Assembly: GCA_029946065.1 (NCBI GenBank)
Contig: JAQSDU010000017.1
Span: forward strand, 1-64,000
Length of the DNA stretch: 64,000 nt
Origin: Flavobacterium sp.
GTDB taxonomy: Bacteria > Bacteroidota > Bacteroidia > Flavobacteriales > Flavobacteriaceae
Reading direction: 5' to 3'
This document shows, one piece after another, positions 21,064-29,517 of this stretch. How positions within the stretch are numbered: the stretch's first letter is position 1; each line of letters begins with the position of its first letter. Made by a program: the position numbers and the translations under genes. A model generated the notes under the pieces. The model was not told where the DNA came from and searched no databases. It worked only from the letters and a program-made list of their open reading frames with translations.

Positions 21064-22959
21064 TTATTTTTTACTAATCCCTTTAATAACTTTCAAACTA
21101 ACTTCTCCCATATCCGTCGCCACCTTCACAATATAAATTCCTTCAGGATAATTCCCCAAATCCACCGGAATTGTCCGCTCACTTACCTTATAATCCTGCA
21201 ATTGCCTGCCTGATAAATCATAAACAGAGATATTTCCTTTCGTATAATCAAACCCCACTACCACATTCGTAAACTGCTGCGTTGGGTTCGGGAAAGCCTC
21301 AATTTTCTTAGGCTCTTTAATTTTCTTGTCTTTATCTTTAAGCTTTACCACCCAAAAATCATTATTCCCCAAATTGGTTTTCTTATCACGAGATGCAGAA
21401 AGTCCCGGTTTAGGTCCCGATTGCGCCATCGCACCACCCAATTTGTCCAGTGTGTTTTCGCCTGTATTGCCTGACTTAAAAGCATCCCCCGGAGCACCAA
21501 TTCCCATCTTTACCGGACTGTCCTTATCCTGTCCAACCGCTTTATTAATACCATCGCTAGCAGCATTCGTTTGCTCTTTATAATAGTCATTAGCTTTTGT
21601 TGTCGCATCACCAACGGTTTTATCCATTGCTTGATTCAATTGATCCGCCGCCGCTATATTTTCATTTTTTATATTGTTATTGAAATTCCCATTTCCCTTT
21701 CTTGTTCCTTTGGAGGTAAGAGGGGTTGGGTTACTCGTTCCCGCCATCAAATAGCCACCATCGCGAGTCTCAATTACTTTACGCAGTATGTCCACACCAT
21801 CACTGCCAACAGTCCTGTCCCAAAGCTTTTCGCCTTTTTCAGAAATCTTAACGGCGATGTAATCATTGGTGCCTTCATCGCCTTTGCCTTCGCTTGGGGC
21901 ATACCCGCCGATTAAAAAACTATGATCCTCATTTTCTACGAGAGATGTCAAAATATCTACCTTTCCAAAGTCGTAGGTTTCCTGCCAATCCATCTGTCCG
22001 TCTTGGTGTAATTTTATCACCCAAAAATCAGTTCCGCTGCGGTTGGTTTTGCTTTTGTTTCCCGTAGCACCTGAATTGGAGTTTCCGCCAATGATATAGC
22101 CTTTGTCATAAGTCTGTTGTATGGCAAAAAGCTGGTCGTCTTTATCGCCGCCCAATGTCTGTTGCCATTGTACATCGCCTTTGTCATCAAGCTTCAATAT
22201 CCAAAAATCACTACCTGAACCGTAATTACCGTTTGCTTTTTCTACTGATTCGGGAGAGTTAGAATAACCACCTAAGATATAACCGCCGTCGGTTGTAGGA
22301 GCAATTGTTTTGAGCATATCGGCATATTTTCCTCCAAAAGATTTTTGCCATTCTTCTTTACCGTTTGTGTCGATTTTGATGACCCAATAATCCATATTAC
22401 CGCTGCTTTTCGAGGTTTTGCTACCGTTATTATTTGATGCGGAAGTTCCTCCAATAATATAACCGCCATCTCTGGTTTGGTAAATGCTAACAAGATCGTC
22501 CTGCCCGCTACCGCCAAAAGTTTTTTGCCATTCTTCCGATCCTTTAGCATTGAGTTTTATGATCCAATAATCATTTCCGCCGAAAGCATCATCTGCCTTG
22601 TTGAATCCTTTCGAGGAATTGGAAGTACCGCCGAGAATGAAACCACCATCATTGGTGTTTTTGATACTGACCAGTAAATCCGAGCCGCTACCGCCAAAGC
22701 TTTTCTGCCAGTCTTCCGAGCCGTTTTCATCCATCTTCCAAATCCAATAATCTAAGTCGCCGTTGGCAGCTTCTGTTTTATTCCCACTTTTCAATGAAAG
22801 GGAACTCCCTGCTAAAACGAAGCCGTAATCCGCTGTTGGCTGCACATCGAAAAGATATTCAGCCTGTCGGCCGCCATAGGATTTTTCCCACTGGATGTCT
22901 TGGGCGAACGAAGTGAATCCGAAAAAAAGGTAAATTACCAATAAGCAGTGCTTTTTCAT
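21064..22959 (-). CDS. T9SS-secreted repeat protein
   Basis: A 631-residue protein with a signal peptide (...FGFTSFAQ), about seven repeats of ~55 residues each containing W[QE]KSFGG, a DGG[FY]I.GG.S strand and DYW[IV].K, which look like propeller blades, then a low-complexity Gly/Asn/Lys linker (~430-550) and a C-terminal type A sorting domain (AFPNPTQ, then VYDLSGR and GIYIVKV). It should be exported by the type IX system and anchored or released at the surface. It heads the RHS operon. Confidence 0.9.
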   Translation of the reverse strand: MKKHCLLVIYLFFGFTSFAQDIQWEKSYGGRQAEYLFDVQPTADYGFVLAGSSLSLKSGNKTEAANGDLDYWIWKMDENGSEDWQKSFGGSGSDLLVSIKNTNDGGFILGGTSNSSKGFNKADDAFGGNDYWIIKLNAKGSEEWQKTFGGSGQDDLVSIYQTRDGGYIIGGTSASNNNGSKTSKSSGNMDYWVIKIDTNGKEEWQKSFGGKYADMLKTIAPTTDGGYILGGYSNSPESVEKANGNYGSGSDFWILKLDDKGDVQWQQTLGGDKDDQLFAIQQTYDKGYIIGGNSNSGATGNKSKTNRSGTDFWVIKLHQDGQMDWQETYDFGKVDILTSLVENEDHSFLIGGYAPSEGKGDEGTNDYIAVKISEKGEKLWDRTVGSDGVDILRKVIETRDGGYLMAGTSNPTPLTSKGTRKGNGNFNNNIKNENIAAADQLNQAMDKTVGDATTKANDYYKEQTNAASDGINKAVGQDKDSPVKMGIGAPGDAFKSGNTGENTLDKLGGAMAQSGPKPGLSASRDKKTNLGNNDFWVVKLKDKDKKIKEPKKIEAFPNPTQQFTNVVVGFDYTKGNISVYDLSGRQLQDYKVSERTIPVDLGNYPEGIYIVKVATDMGEVSLKVIKGISKK

Positions 22960-23154
22960 AAAGAGAGTTTTTAATTCAAAATCAAGTCAGCGTATGTAAG
23001 AATTATACTTGTAATATTTTCTTAAATAGAACTAACGTAAAAATGCAGAAATTATTCCGAAAAACATTATGTATTTATACCTGTTTTTAAAATTATTTTG
23101 TGAACAGCAGAAAATCGTTGGTGAAACACCCTGATTCAAATAGCGAATCCATAT

Positions 23155-24378
23155 CTAATCTCCGTATTGTATTTTCAATTTCCTGTCAACAAAGCCTTGA
23201 AGATACTTATTAATCTTTCCTTCCTTTCGGTCTTTCTCCATTATCGAATGCATAAAATTTCATTCGTACTCTAAAAGTACTCATTCGATAAATTCGGGAG
23301 TCATGTACTGCTCTCTTAGCTTTAAGATTAGCTTTTCTTCTTCAATCCTCTTATGCTCATCTTCAACTTTTTTGGCTTCTTGTTCTTCGTGATTCTGATG
23401 TTGTTTCTGCTTCTTTGACTCCTCTACCTGTATTTGTTCTTTATAAAATCACTTCTGTAATGCTTGAAGGAAAAAACCCGCTTTATTAGTTACCAGCGTT
23501 GCCTTAAAATAAGCCTTGCAATATTTCAAGGTTTCAAGGATAAATTTTTCGTCGTATTGCCCGATGATTTGGGATTGTAATACTTCTTCCAATACCCCGA
23601 AAGACCTGATCTCATCTAGCCATAAATCCTCAGCAGTGCTGTCTGTATGATTTTTTGGCTCCTGCCTAGCTTGTGGTTTTGTTTTTTCGTTTGGAGTATT
23701 TTTTTTGATGTAGAAAGCAATTTTCTCAACACGTCTGCTGCCTTCAGATAATTCCTCAAAAGTGAAACATATATCAGTATGCAGCGAAAGGTCTTCCTGC
23801 GCTTTTAAAAGGATGCGCTTTTTGAAATTAGCATATTTGGTATATTTATCATCCACTCCTAAAATCTGTTTGAGTTCCTCAATATCAAAAATCCTCTTGC
23901 CGATGCCTTCATAGGATTTCAAAAGTTCGTACATTCTTATCGAGTTTCATGAACTGATCTTCAGGATGTTTTTCAAATCATACAGAAGGAACTTATTTTT
24001 GAGTTGCAAAAGATAGGGTTTCATTCTTGGATGGAAACTGACCTCTAGTACTCCCCTTCAATCAACATTATATACAAACGAGCTTACCAGTGCCGTCTTT
24101 AATTCCTTGTCTTGGTTGTCTTCCTTTAGAGGAATGACAATAATTTTCTTTAGCATGCTTGTCGTGAGCTGGCTGATCTCGGCATATATCGTCTTGGATT
24201 TTAGCTCGAATGTATTTATGATATCCTTGATAGGAATTTTATAAATCCTGAAATCCTCGTCTCTGTCATCGACATGGCTTACGATAAGAGTGAAAAGCCT
24301 CATTTCCATAAGTGAAAACGAATGCCTGGCAGTTACAAGATCATGTGATTTTTTTACCTTGAGATGGTTTGCATTCAT
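23155..24378 (-). CDS. Rep_3-family replication initiator with five in-frame TGA
   Basis: Read with TGA as glycine this is one 407-residue frame ending in TAG. The N-terminal winged helix (HDLVTARHSFSLMEMRLFTL) and second winged helix (VSFHPRMKPYLLQL, then NSIRMYELLKSYEGIG) are typical of Rep_3/RepB plasmid initiators. In-frame TGAs are codons 107, 144, 310, 366 and 373 (plus-strand tca at 24058, 23947, 23449, 23281, 23260). The first two fall inside the conserved second domain, so with the standard code the initiator is broken. The last three lie in or before a coiled-coil tail; a natural end at codon 310 is possible. Iterons sit just upstream. No other stop or frameshift interrupts the frame. 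Confidence 0.85.
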
Positions 24379-24399
24379 CCTTGGTCAGTAAAATATAAA

Positions 24400-24600
24400 T
24401 GTTACGGCTACTACTTGGGGCTACTGTAATTTTTTGCTGTTATAGTGCAAGGGCAATTCCCCGGATTTGGTATAATTGCATACTCCCCTGTTATTGTAGC
24501 CGTAAAACCCTATTTTGGTAGTTTTTGTGTCCGGATATGTAGCCCTTGCGACCTAAATCTGTAGTTTTTCGCCCTGAATCTGTAGCCGCTTTTCCCGATT
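24400..24600. promoter_or_regulatory. Iteron array, plasmid-type replication origin
   Basis: Five direct repeats centred on gtag occur at 24496, 24518, 24539, 24561 and 24582, a regular 21-22 base spacing (two helical turns). The fuller motif is like aatctgtagccg. Two reversed copies (ggctac at 24406 and 24419) lie next to the start of rep, where initiators of this type usually autoregulate. This is the layout of an iteron-controlled origin. Confidence 0.75.
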
Positions 24601-24868
24601 GTGATACCTAAACACTTGTGAGGTGGCTTTTCACCATCATATTCGATACCTATAAACTTTATAATCATTCAATAAGGTAACATCTTAATAGGAAACAATT
24701 ACAAGAATATATTGTTGTTTTGTTTTAGGTTTCTTTCCCCTTTTTGGCTTTCTATTGCCGATAAATATCAATATTGCCGTTCAATAACCTGTTACCGGCT
24801 ACACTTTCGGGGCAAGGCAGTTCCGGCTCGGTCTTACCCGGACAGTCATAGACGCTCCCCTTCCGTGG
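24601..24868. other. Non-coding origin-side spacer
   Basis: AT-rich stretch (24650-24740) then a GC-richer part. It has no gene I can support; it may hold the AT-rich unwinding region of the origin. Confidence 0.3.
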
Positions 24869-25390
24869 TTAAAATTGCAGCTTTCAAAGCATTACCAAGC
24901 CAACAAACAGCGCCAATATTAATGCAAGCGCTATGCATATTATCATGAATGCAGTTGCCTTTGTGGATGCTCTAAGAAGGTTTGCATACATTCCTTGGAA
25001 TTGTCATTGCGCCTCATTTCGTTGTAACTGCATTTTCTGGTTCTGCTCCTTATAGACATTTATCACTTCGTAACTGGCTTTCAGGGCTTCTTCCTTTTCT
25101 TTTATCTTAAGCTGGAGCATAAAATTTTCCTGTTTTTCCGACTCCCCCGCCGCCCCGTTTTTGTCGCTTTCTTTTTCAAGCTGTGACGCGGGCTCATTAT
25201 GGGTTTCCTTCTCTAATGTCCTTCCCATTTCAGTTGCCATCCTCTGCAGGTCTTCCGAATCAATGTAACTGCTCTTTCACTTCCTGTCGGTTTTTGTAAT
25301 AAGCTTGACATCAAACCTATTGACCCATACATAAAACGTCGAGGCACTTATGCCAAGCATCCTTTCGGCGTCTGTCCTTAAAATATGCAT
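24869..25390 (-). CDS. HTH - coiled coil - membrane protein with in-frame TGA
   Basis: With TGA as glycine this is a 173-residue frame ending in TAA. Residues 1-55 look like a MerR/excisionase-type helix-turn-helix (AERMLGISASTFYVWVNRF, then K..SYIDSEDL). Residues 60-135 are charged and coiled-coil-like. Residues 146-168 are a transmembrane helix (FMIICIALALILALFVGLVM). In-frame TGAs are codons 38 (25277-25279), 129 (25004-25006) and 169 (24884-24886). Codon 38 lies in a turn where RKG is common. Codon 169 comes right after the helix and could be a genuine stop. It may be a plasmid-borne membrane-linked regulator or partition factor; function unknown. Confidence 0.65.
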
Positions 25391-25920
25391 GTCCTGTATC
25401 GTAAAGAATTAAATGCTAACCAATGGTTATCACACCTTTCAAAACCCGGTTAAGCTGGCTAATCGGGAAAGTTCGGAAATACCCTGTTACAGGTCTGTCC
25501 ATACCCTGGTCTGGGCTAGTCAAGGCTTGTCCGGTGACATTCTGGGTCGGTCTTGGAGGTGTTCCGGGCTGGTCGGTGTCCTTGCAGGGGAGCATCCGAC
25601 TGTTTCCATTATAACGATATGATGCCGTTTTTCAAGGGATTTTTTTTGTAATAGGATTGTCCTGGCAGGACTTAGGTGCACGATGGGACGGATGAACGAA
25701 TTCATGGTCGGACTTAGTCCGCAATAGGACATTCTGTCCCGGAACAGGGGAGTGTCGGGGCTCATCGAGGGTTATGCGAAAGTATGGAGCAAAGCCAGCT
25801 CTTACCTGTTCCGGGATAGTCTGGGCTTGAATAAGGTCGTCCGATCTATATTTTACTTATGGCAGGGGAGTACAAAAAAACCGTCCGGGTTAGCGGACGG
25901 TCTTAAGATTTGATGGGATA
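25391..25920. other. GC-richer non-coding stretch with short repeats
   Basis: No gene supported even when TGA is read as sense. The decamer caggggag(t/c) recurs near 25585, 25745 and 25863, with an inverted copy at 24481-24490 (tactcccctg). Variants of ggtctgggc/ggtcggt are dense at 25500-25590. This may be an origin-of-transfer or structured RNA region of the element. Confidence 0.35.
25874..25902 (-). terminator. Terminator of the methyltransferase/TA cluster
   Basis: Perfect stem ccgtccg/cggacgg with a six-base loop, followed on the minus strand by a run of seven T. It lies ~20 bases after the toxin stop codon. Confidence 0.8.
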
Positions 25921-26208
25921 TTAATATTTCTTTTCTGGATCCTGATGGGTATTGAAGACCTTATAGATGAAAACTGTTTCCTCTACGAGTTCATAGATGA
26001 TAAGATAAGGGAACTTCCTTAATAACGTTTGTCTGTACGGCGGGTTTTTCATTGGGAATGATTCGGGGCTATGCGCAATTTGAGAAAAAGTACGGTCCAG
26101 CTCTGAGTGAAATCTCCATTCCAATCACGATTGTTTTTGCGCATATCGGCGCATCGCTTCATCCATGCAGCCCTGGACTTCATCATCCAATACTATGCGG
26201 TAACTCAT
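25921..26208 (-). CDS. ParE/RelE-type toxin with one in-frame TGA
   Basis: A 95-residue frame ending in TAA when TGA codon 28 (26125-26127) is read as glycine. The context is QKQS-TGA-LEWRFHSELD, where ParE toxins typically have a G.G..F turn between the two N-terminal helices. The C-terminal half (PYRQTLLRKFPYLIIYELVE, then VFIYKVFNTHQDPEKKY) is the ParE beta-sheet with the usual basic R.....P. Its ATG overlaps the antitoxin TGA (ATGA). Under the standard code the toxin stops after 27 residues. Substrate (gyrase or ribosome) unknown. Confidence 0.85.
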
Positions 26209-26444
26209 TGCCCGTATTTTCTGGCTAAAATGTTCTTTACTTCTTTCCACGATTTCCATTTGATTTTCCCTGCAACATGGTCCTGGCTCTTCTTCTCAAT
26301 TTCAGCCCGGATTGCTTCGGGAACTTCGTATTGGTCATCGCCCTCGAGTGGCGATTTCTCAAGCAGCATCATCTTGACTTTATTTAGAACCGAAGGGCTT
26401 TCCGTATCGATGAGCAATTGTATAATCTTGAGTTTGTCGTCCAT
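26205..26444 (-). CDS. Antitoxin partner of the ParE-type toxin
   Basis: A 79-residue acidic/basic helical protein (MDDKLKIIQLLIDTESPSVL) of the sort encoded directly upstream of ParE toxins in Bacteroidota. It ends at a TGA that overlaps the toxin start. If TGA is glycine here too, it would run four codons further to TAG at 26193-26195, still fully compatible with translation of the toxin. This is the one TGA in the segment that could be a real stop. Confidence 0.75.
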   Translation of the reverse strand: MDDKLKIIQLLIDTESPSVLNKVKMMLLEKSPLEGDDQYEVPEAIRAEIEKKSQDHVAGKIKWKSWKEVKNILARKYGQ

Positions 26445-26525
26445 CGCTATGTATTAAGGATAAATATATGAGGCTATTTTATCCATTTTTTTACGTAATG
26501 CAAGCGGGGATTCAAAACCAAATCT

Positions 26526-27308
26526 TTAATCAATCAGATAGTTCGCAACAAGTACTTCAGTTTTATTTATTGGGGTTCGTTTTCTGTCAGGATAATGAAA
26601 AAACCAATCATTGCGCTTGCTGTAGGCTTCCAGTATATCGGAAGGGTAGTTTACAAGCAGGAATTCTCATTTGATCTTTGCAAGGGTATCCAAAAGCACG
26701 ATGTAATCTTCAGGGGTATATCCCGAGTGTCTTGTCTTAGATGAATTATTGAATGCCGGTGGATCAATGAAAAAAAAAGTGTTTTCAGTATCTCTGCTCT
26801 TTATCACTTTTATTGCGTCCCTGCATTCAAAATCCACATTTTTAAGTCTATCTACCAGATGCTTTCTAAGGCGATCTTTTTTCTTGTGGAAACTCAACAC
26901 GGATTTATTGTCTGTCCTGCTAAATTTATATCAACCTCAAATCGCAGCTCAAAAAGACAAATTGCACACCACCCGAAATGCCCAACTTCTTTTAATTTTG
27001 TCAAAATGATCAGGATATTTTAACACCCGCTTTGCATGATTGAAGTGCTCTCTGCTGCACGGTGTGTTCTCAACCAAAGTCCTGAGCATTCCAAAATCGG
27101 ACTGTACCACTTCAAAGAAGGTAACTAAATGTGCATTGGTATCATTCAGCACCTCGATCCTTGATGGCTCCTTTTTAAAGAAAACTGATGCGCTACCGCA
27201 GAAAGGCTCGCAGTATAAATCATGAGACGGTATCATAGCTACTATCTGGCTGGCCAGTTTCTGTTTTCATCAGTTGAAAGCCAGAGGAGCGGTCATTTTA
27301 TTTTTCAT
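26526..27308 (-). CDS. D12-class adenine DNA methyltransferase A, six in-frame TGA
   Basis: A 260-residue frame ending in TAA when TGA is read as glycine. TGAs are codons 13, 14, 120, 124, 126 and 214 (plus-strand tca at 27270, 27267, 26949, 26937, 26931, 26667). Codons 13-14 precede K in the SAM-binding GGK motif (PLAFN-TGA-TGA-KQKLA). Codons 124 and 126 flank GGT to give GGGYKF. Codon 214 aligns with a GGA in methyltransferase B. Other motifs: EPFCGSASVFF near 35 and DPPA at 182-185 (DPPY is usual, so the catalytic aromatic residue is changed). I chose the start at 27308; ATG at 27296 is the alternative. With the standard code only fragments can be made. Site specificity not predictable. 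Confidence 0.9.
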
Positions 27309-27400
27309 CTTTTGTTTTTATTTTCTAAAACATCGAATCGGTTGATTGGTAATGAATATTACTTTGCCTTGTTAAGTTTTGAACGTCTTTCCAAATGTGA

Positions 27401-28438
27401 TTACAAGCCAAATCGTTGTTTGCTGATTTCATTGGCTATTCTTGCCGTCATAAGGGGAGGCACGCTCATCCCGCAGACATAGCGGACAGATGCAGATCAA
27501 AAGTCAAAATCCGAAGGAAAACTACTCATACGGATGTATTCGGTATCATTCAGGTTACGGGCTTCGTTGTAATAAATACAAGCTCCGCCTGCGGTAAGGG
27601 TTGGGGCAACAATATTGTCGTAGATAATATAAGTGCTGAAAAATGCATTGAACGTTTTGAGGTTTCTGTATTTGGCATCGGCAAATCTTAAGCTCTGGTC
27701 ACCATATTCAACATATGGCCGCCTGAGTGTTATGGATTTTCGCAGGGGTTTGTGCGAAGTGCTATTTCTATGGACGATTTCTCCAAAATAAATGGGCGGC
27801 TCGTTAAAGTCCAGCACTAGTTTAGGAAGATTAAGATCCTTTCTCCTTGAGATGAAAAAGATGCGCTCACGAGCTTGAGGAACTCCCATCGTAGCAGCAT
27901 TAAGCCTGAAAATTTGTACCTGGTAACCGATCTTGTTTAATCTTTGATAAACATCTATGGCATATTGTTTAGCCCTTCATGCCAAAAGCCCTGGAACATT
28001 TTCCATTATAGTCGTTTTAGGTTGCATCTTGGCAACGCTATCACAGTACATAAATACCAGCTCGTCGAGTATTTGCTTTTTCTGTCATTCCTTAAATACT
28101 TTTTCCTTTCCTCGGTCTGCCTCACGATTTCCTGACATGGAAAAGGCACTGCACGGAGGGGAGCCGTCCAGAATGTCTAAATCATAAAGCTCATCCGGCA
28201 AATCGTTCCTATCATTAAATTCCCTGATGTCCTGATGGTAAAAATACTTTGGATTATGATTTCTCTTGTAGAGATCTGCCATCCTCTTATCTATCTCTAC
28301 CCCTCATAAATGATTGAACCCTGCCAGTTTATAGCCCATGGTAGAACCTCCGCCTCAAACGAAGGTTCCGAAGGCTTTCAGTACGTTCTGCTTAGGGTAA
28401 CCTTTTGCTAAAGTTCGGTGATAATTTAAATCTCTCAT
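27401..28438 (-). CDS. DNA cytosine-C5 methyltransferase, five in-frame TGA
   Basis: A 345-residue frame ending in TAA when TGA is glycine. TGAs are codons 28, 45, 118, 154 and 314 (tca at 28355, 28304, 28085, 27977, 27497). The order of motifs is complete: I (TFV-TGA-GGGSTMGYKLAG), II (L-TGA-GVEID), IV with catalytic Cys96 (DGSPPCSAFS), VI (MENVPGLL), VIII (QARERIF) and X (CGMSVPP near the end). TGA 118 sits in KE-TGA-QKKQ where the family has EGQ; TGA 154 in LLA-TGA-RAKQY where GNAK is common. Codon 28 could be Gly or Cys by family comparison; the other positions favour Gly. No in-frame TAA, TAG or frameshift. Confidence 0.92.
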
Positions 28439-28580
28439 GGTCTTTTTTTATTTTATCAATGGATAATTCTTCATTTTTAAATGCCCTTTGCTTAACTCTC
28501 GGTTTAATTTTGGATATGGTTTTTTGTTCTCATTCCTGTAAAGGTTTGACATCAGGGTATTGCTTTTTGTTTTGTTTCAT
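28392..28580 (-). CDS. Possible small basic protein with one in-frame TGA
   Basis: Between the two methyltransferases there is a 62-codon frame that starts at 28580, ends in TAA and contains a single TGA (codon 17, 28530-28532). It overlaps the cytosine methyltransferase start out of frame. The product is Lys/Arg rich (about one third) with no known motif. It is open only if TGA is sense. Weak evidence. Confidence 0.35.
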
Positions 28581-28631
28581 TTTTTTAGTAATTAGGAATA
28601 GTTATAGCAATTATTATTGATAATCAACTTT

Positions 28632-29435
28632 TTAAATAGGATAATTGGCAACCAGTATTTCTTTTTTTCTCTTGCCTTGTCCCGCCTTCAGCCTGTTGCC
28701 TGCCGTGAGTGGCTTATCGAAAGTCTTCGTATACCGATTATGTCTTTTAATAAAGCCTGCAAGGATTTCAGACGGATAATTGCTGAGCAGGAACTTTCCT
28801 TTTATACCTGCCAGTACGTTCAAATCGCGCACGAAATGCACTTCTGTATATCACCCGTAATGGCCCTGATTACTGTTGATGTATGGAGGGTCTGCATAGA
28901 TGAAGGCGGTTTCATGATCGCGGCTTTCGATTACCCTGTGCGCCTGGTTCTGCTCGATCTGCGTATGGCGCAGACGGTCTGACATTACCTTTTGAAAATT
29001 TTCTATTTTATTTTGAAAGGAAGTAGCAGTCTTGTTTGATTTGTCGTAACCTCGGCTTCAAATCTTGTTCGCAAATCACTGGTTGGCGACGATGTAAAAT
29101 GCCCAAGCCCTTGTAACAGGGGATTCGGCAAATAATCGGGGGCTTTCATAGATGAGGAGCGCTTTCTTATAGGTTTCCCTACTGAGTAACGTCTGTATTA
29201 TTTTATGGTGCAGGGCTTCATATTGGGTTTTCAGTACTTCATAGAAATTAACAACGTTCATGTTCACGTCATTAATCACCTCGCACTGCGCCTGCTGTTT
29301 TGCCCGGAACAGTGCGCCTCATCAAAAGTAAGGTTCGATATAGATCTTATGTTCAGGAATCAATGGCAGTATATGCTTTAACATTAGCTGCTTTCATCAG
29401 TAATAGCTGATGGGAGTCTTTAGTTGTGGTTTCAT
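28632..29435 (-). CDS. D12-class adenine DNA methyltransferase B, seven in-frame TGA
   Basis: A 267-residue frame ending in TAA when TGA is glycine. TGAs are codons 13, 14, 38, 39, 120, 126 and 195 (tca at 29397, 29394, 29322, 29319, 29076, 29058, 28851). They restore, in order, ISYYGGK (SAM-binding motif I), IEPYFGGGALF, NQGFANKIGSRGYD and NQGHYGGYTE, all standard D12 signatures, with catalytic DPPY at 182-185. GG is encoded as TGA-TGA twice. Other glycines in the same gene use GGA, GGT, GGC and GGG, so TGA is an additional Gly codon. It heads a minus-strand cluster with the cytosine enzyme, enzyme A and the TA pair. It shares codons 13, 14 and 120 as TGA with enzyme A, its paralogue. Confidence 0.95.
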
Positions 29436-29469
29436 TTTTGTTTTTGTCAGGCAATAAAAATTTTTGTTT

Positions 29470-29500
29470 AAAAAATAGTCCGGGCATTCCCGGACTATTG
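29470..29500 (-). terminator. Terminator ending the small-gene operon
   Basis: Stem aatagtccggg/cccggactatt followed on the minus strand by a T run. It separates the operon 31964-29518 (no in-frame TGA) from the TGA-containing genes that start at 29435. Confidence 0.85.
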
Positions 29501-29517
29501 GCAGTCAAAACAGATAC

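Noticed and set aside
14202..22677. Plus-strand frames of 60-114 codons inside the RHS operon
   Set aside because: Antisense shadows of long minus-strand genes with strong domain evidence.
24496..24585. CRISPR array
   Set aside because: The regular 21-22 base repeats have no unique spacers of CRISPR length and lie next to a rep gene; they are iterons.
27222..27691. Plus-strand open frames across the methyltransferase cluster
   Set aside because: They are antisense to well-supported minus-strand methyltransferase frames and contain no motifs.
23155..29435. Ordinary pseudogene decay of the whole block
   Set aside because: All interruptions are TGA, none TAA or TAG, no indels in about 4.7 kb, and they sit on conserved glycines. 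Neutral decay would not do this.
23155..29435. UGA read as tryptophan (code 4), cysteine or selenocysteine
   Set aside because: GGK, FGGG and GGY motifs and a TGA/GGA paralogue pair require glycine. Only codon 28 of the cytosine methyltransferase is also compatible with Cys. No SECIS-type hairpin was sought systematically, but tandem TGA-TGA makes Sec implausible.
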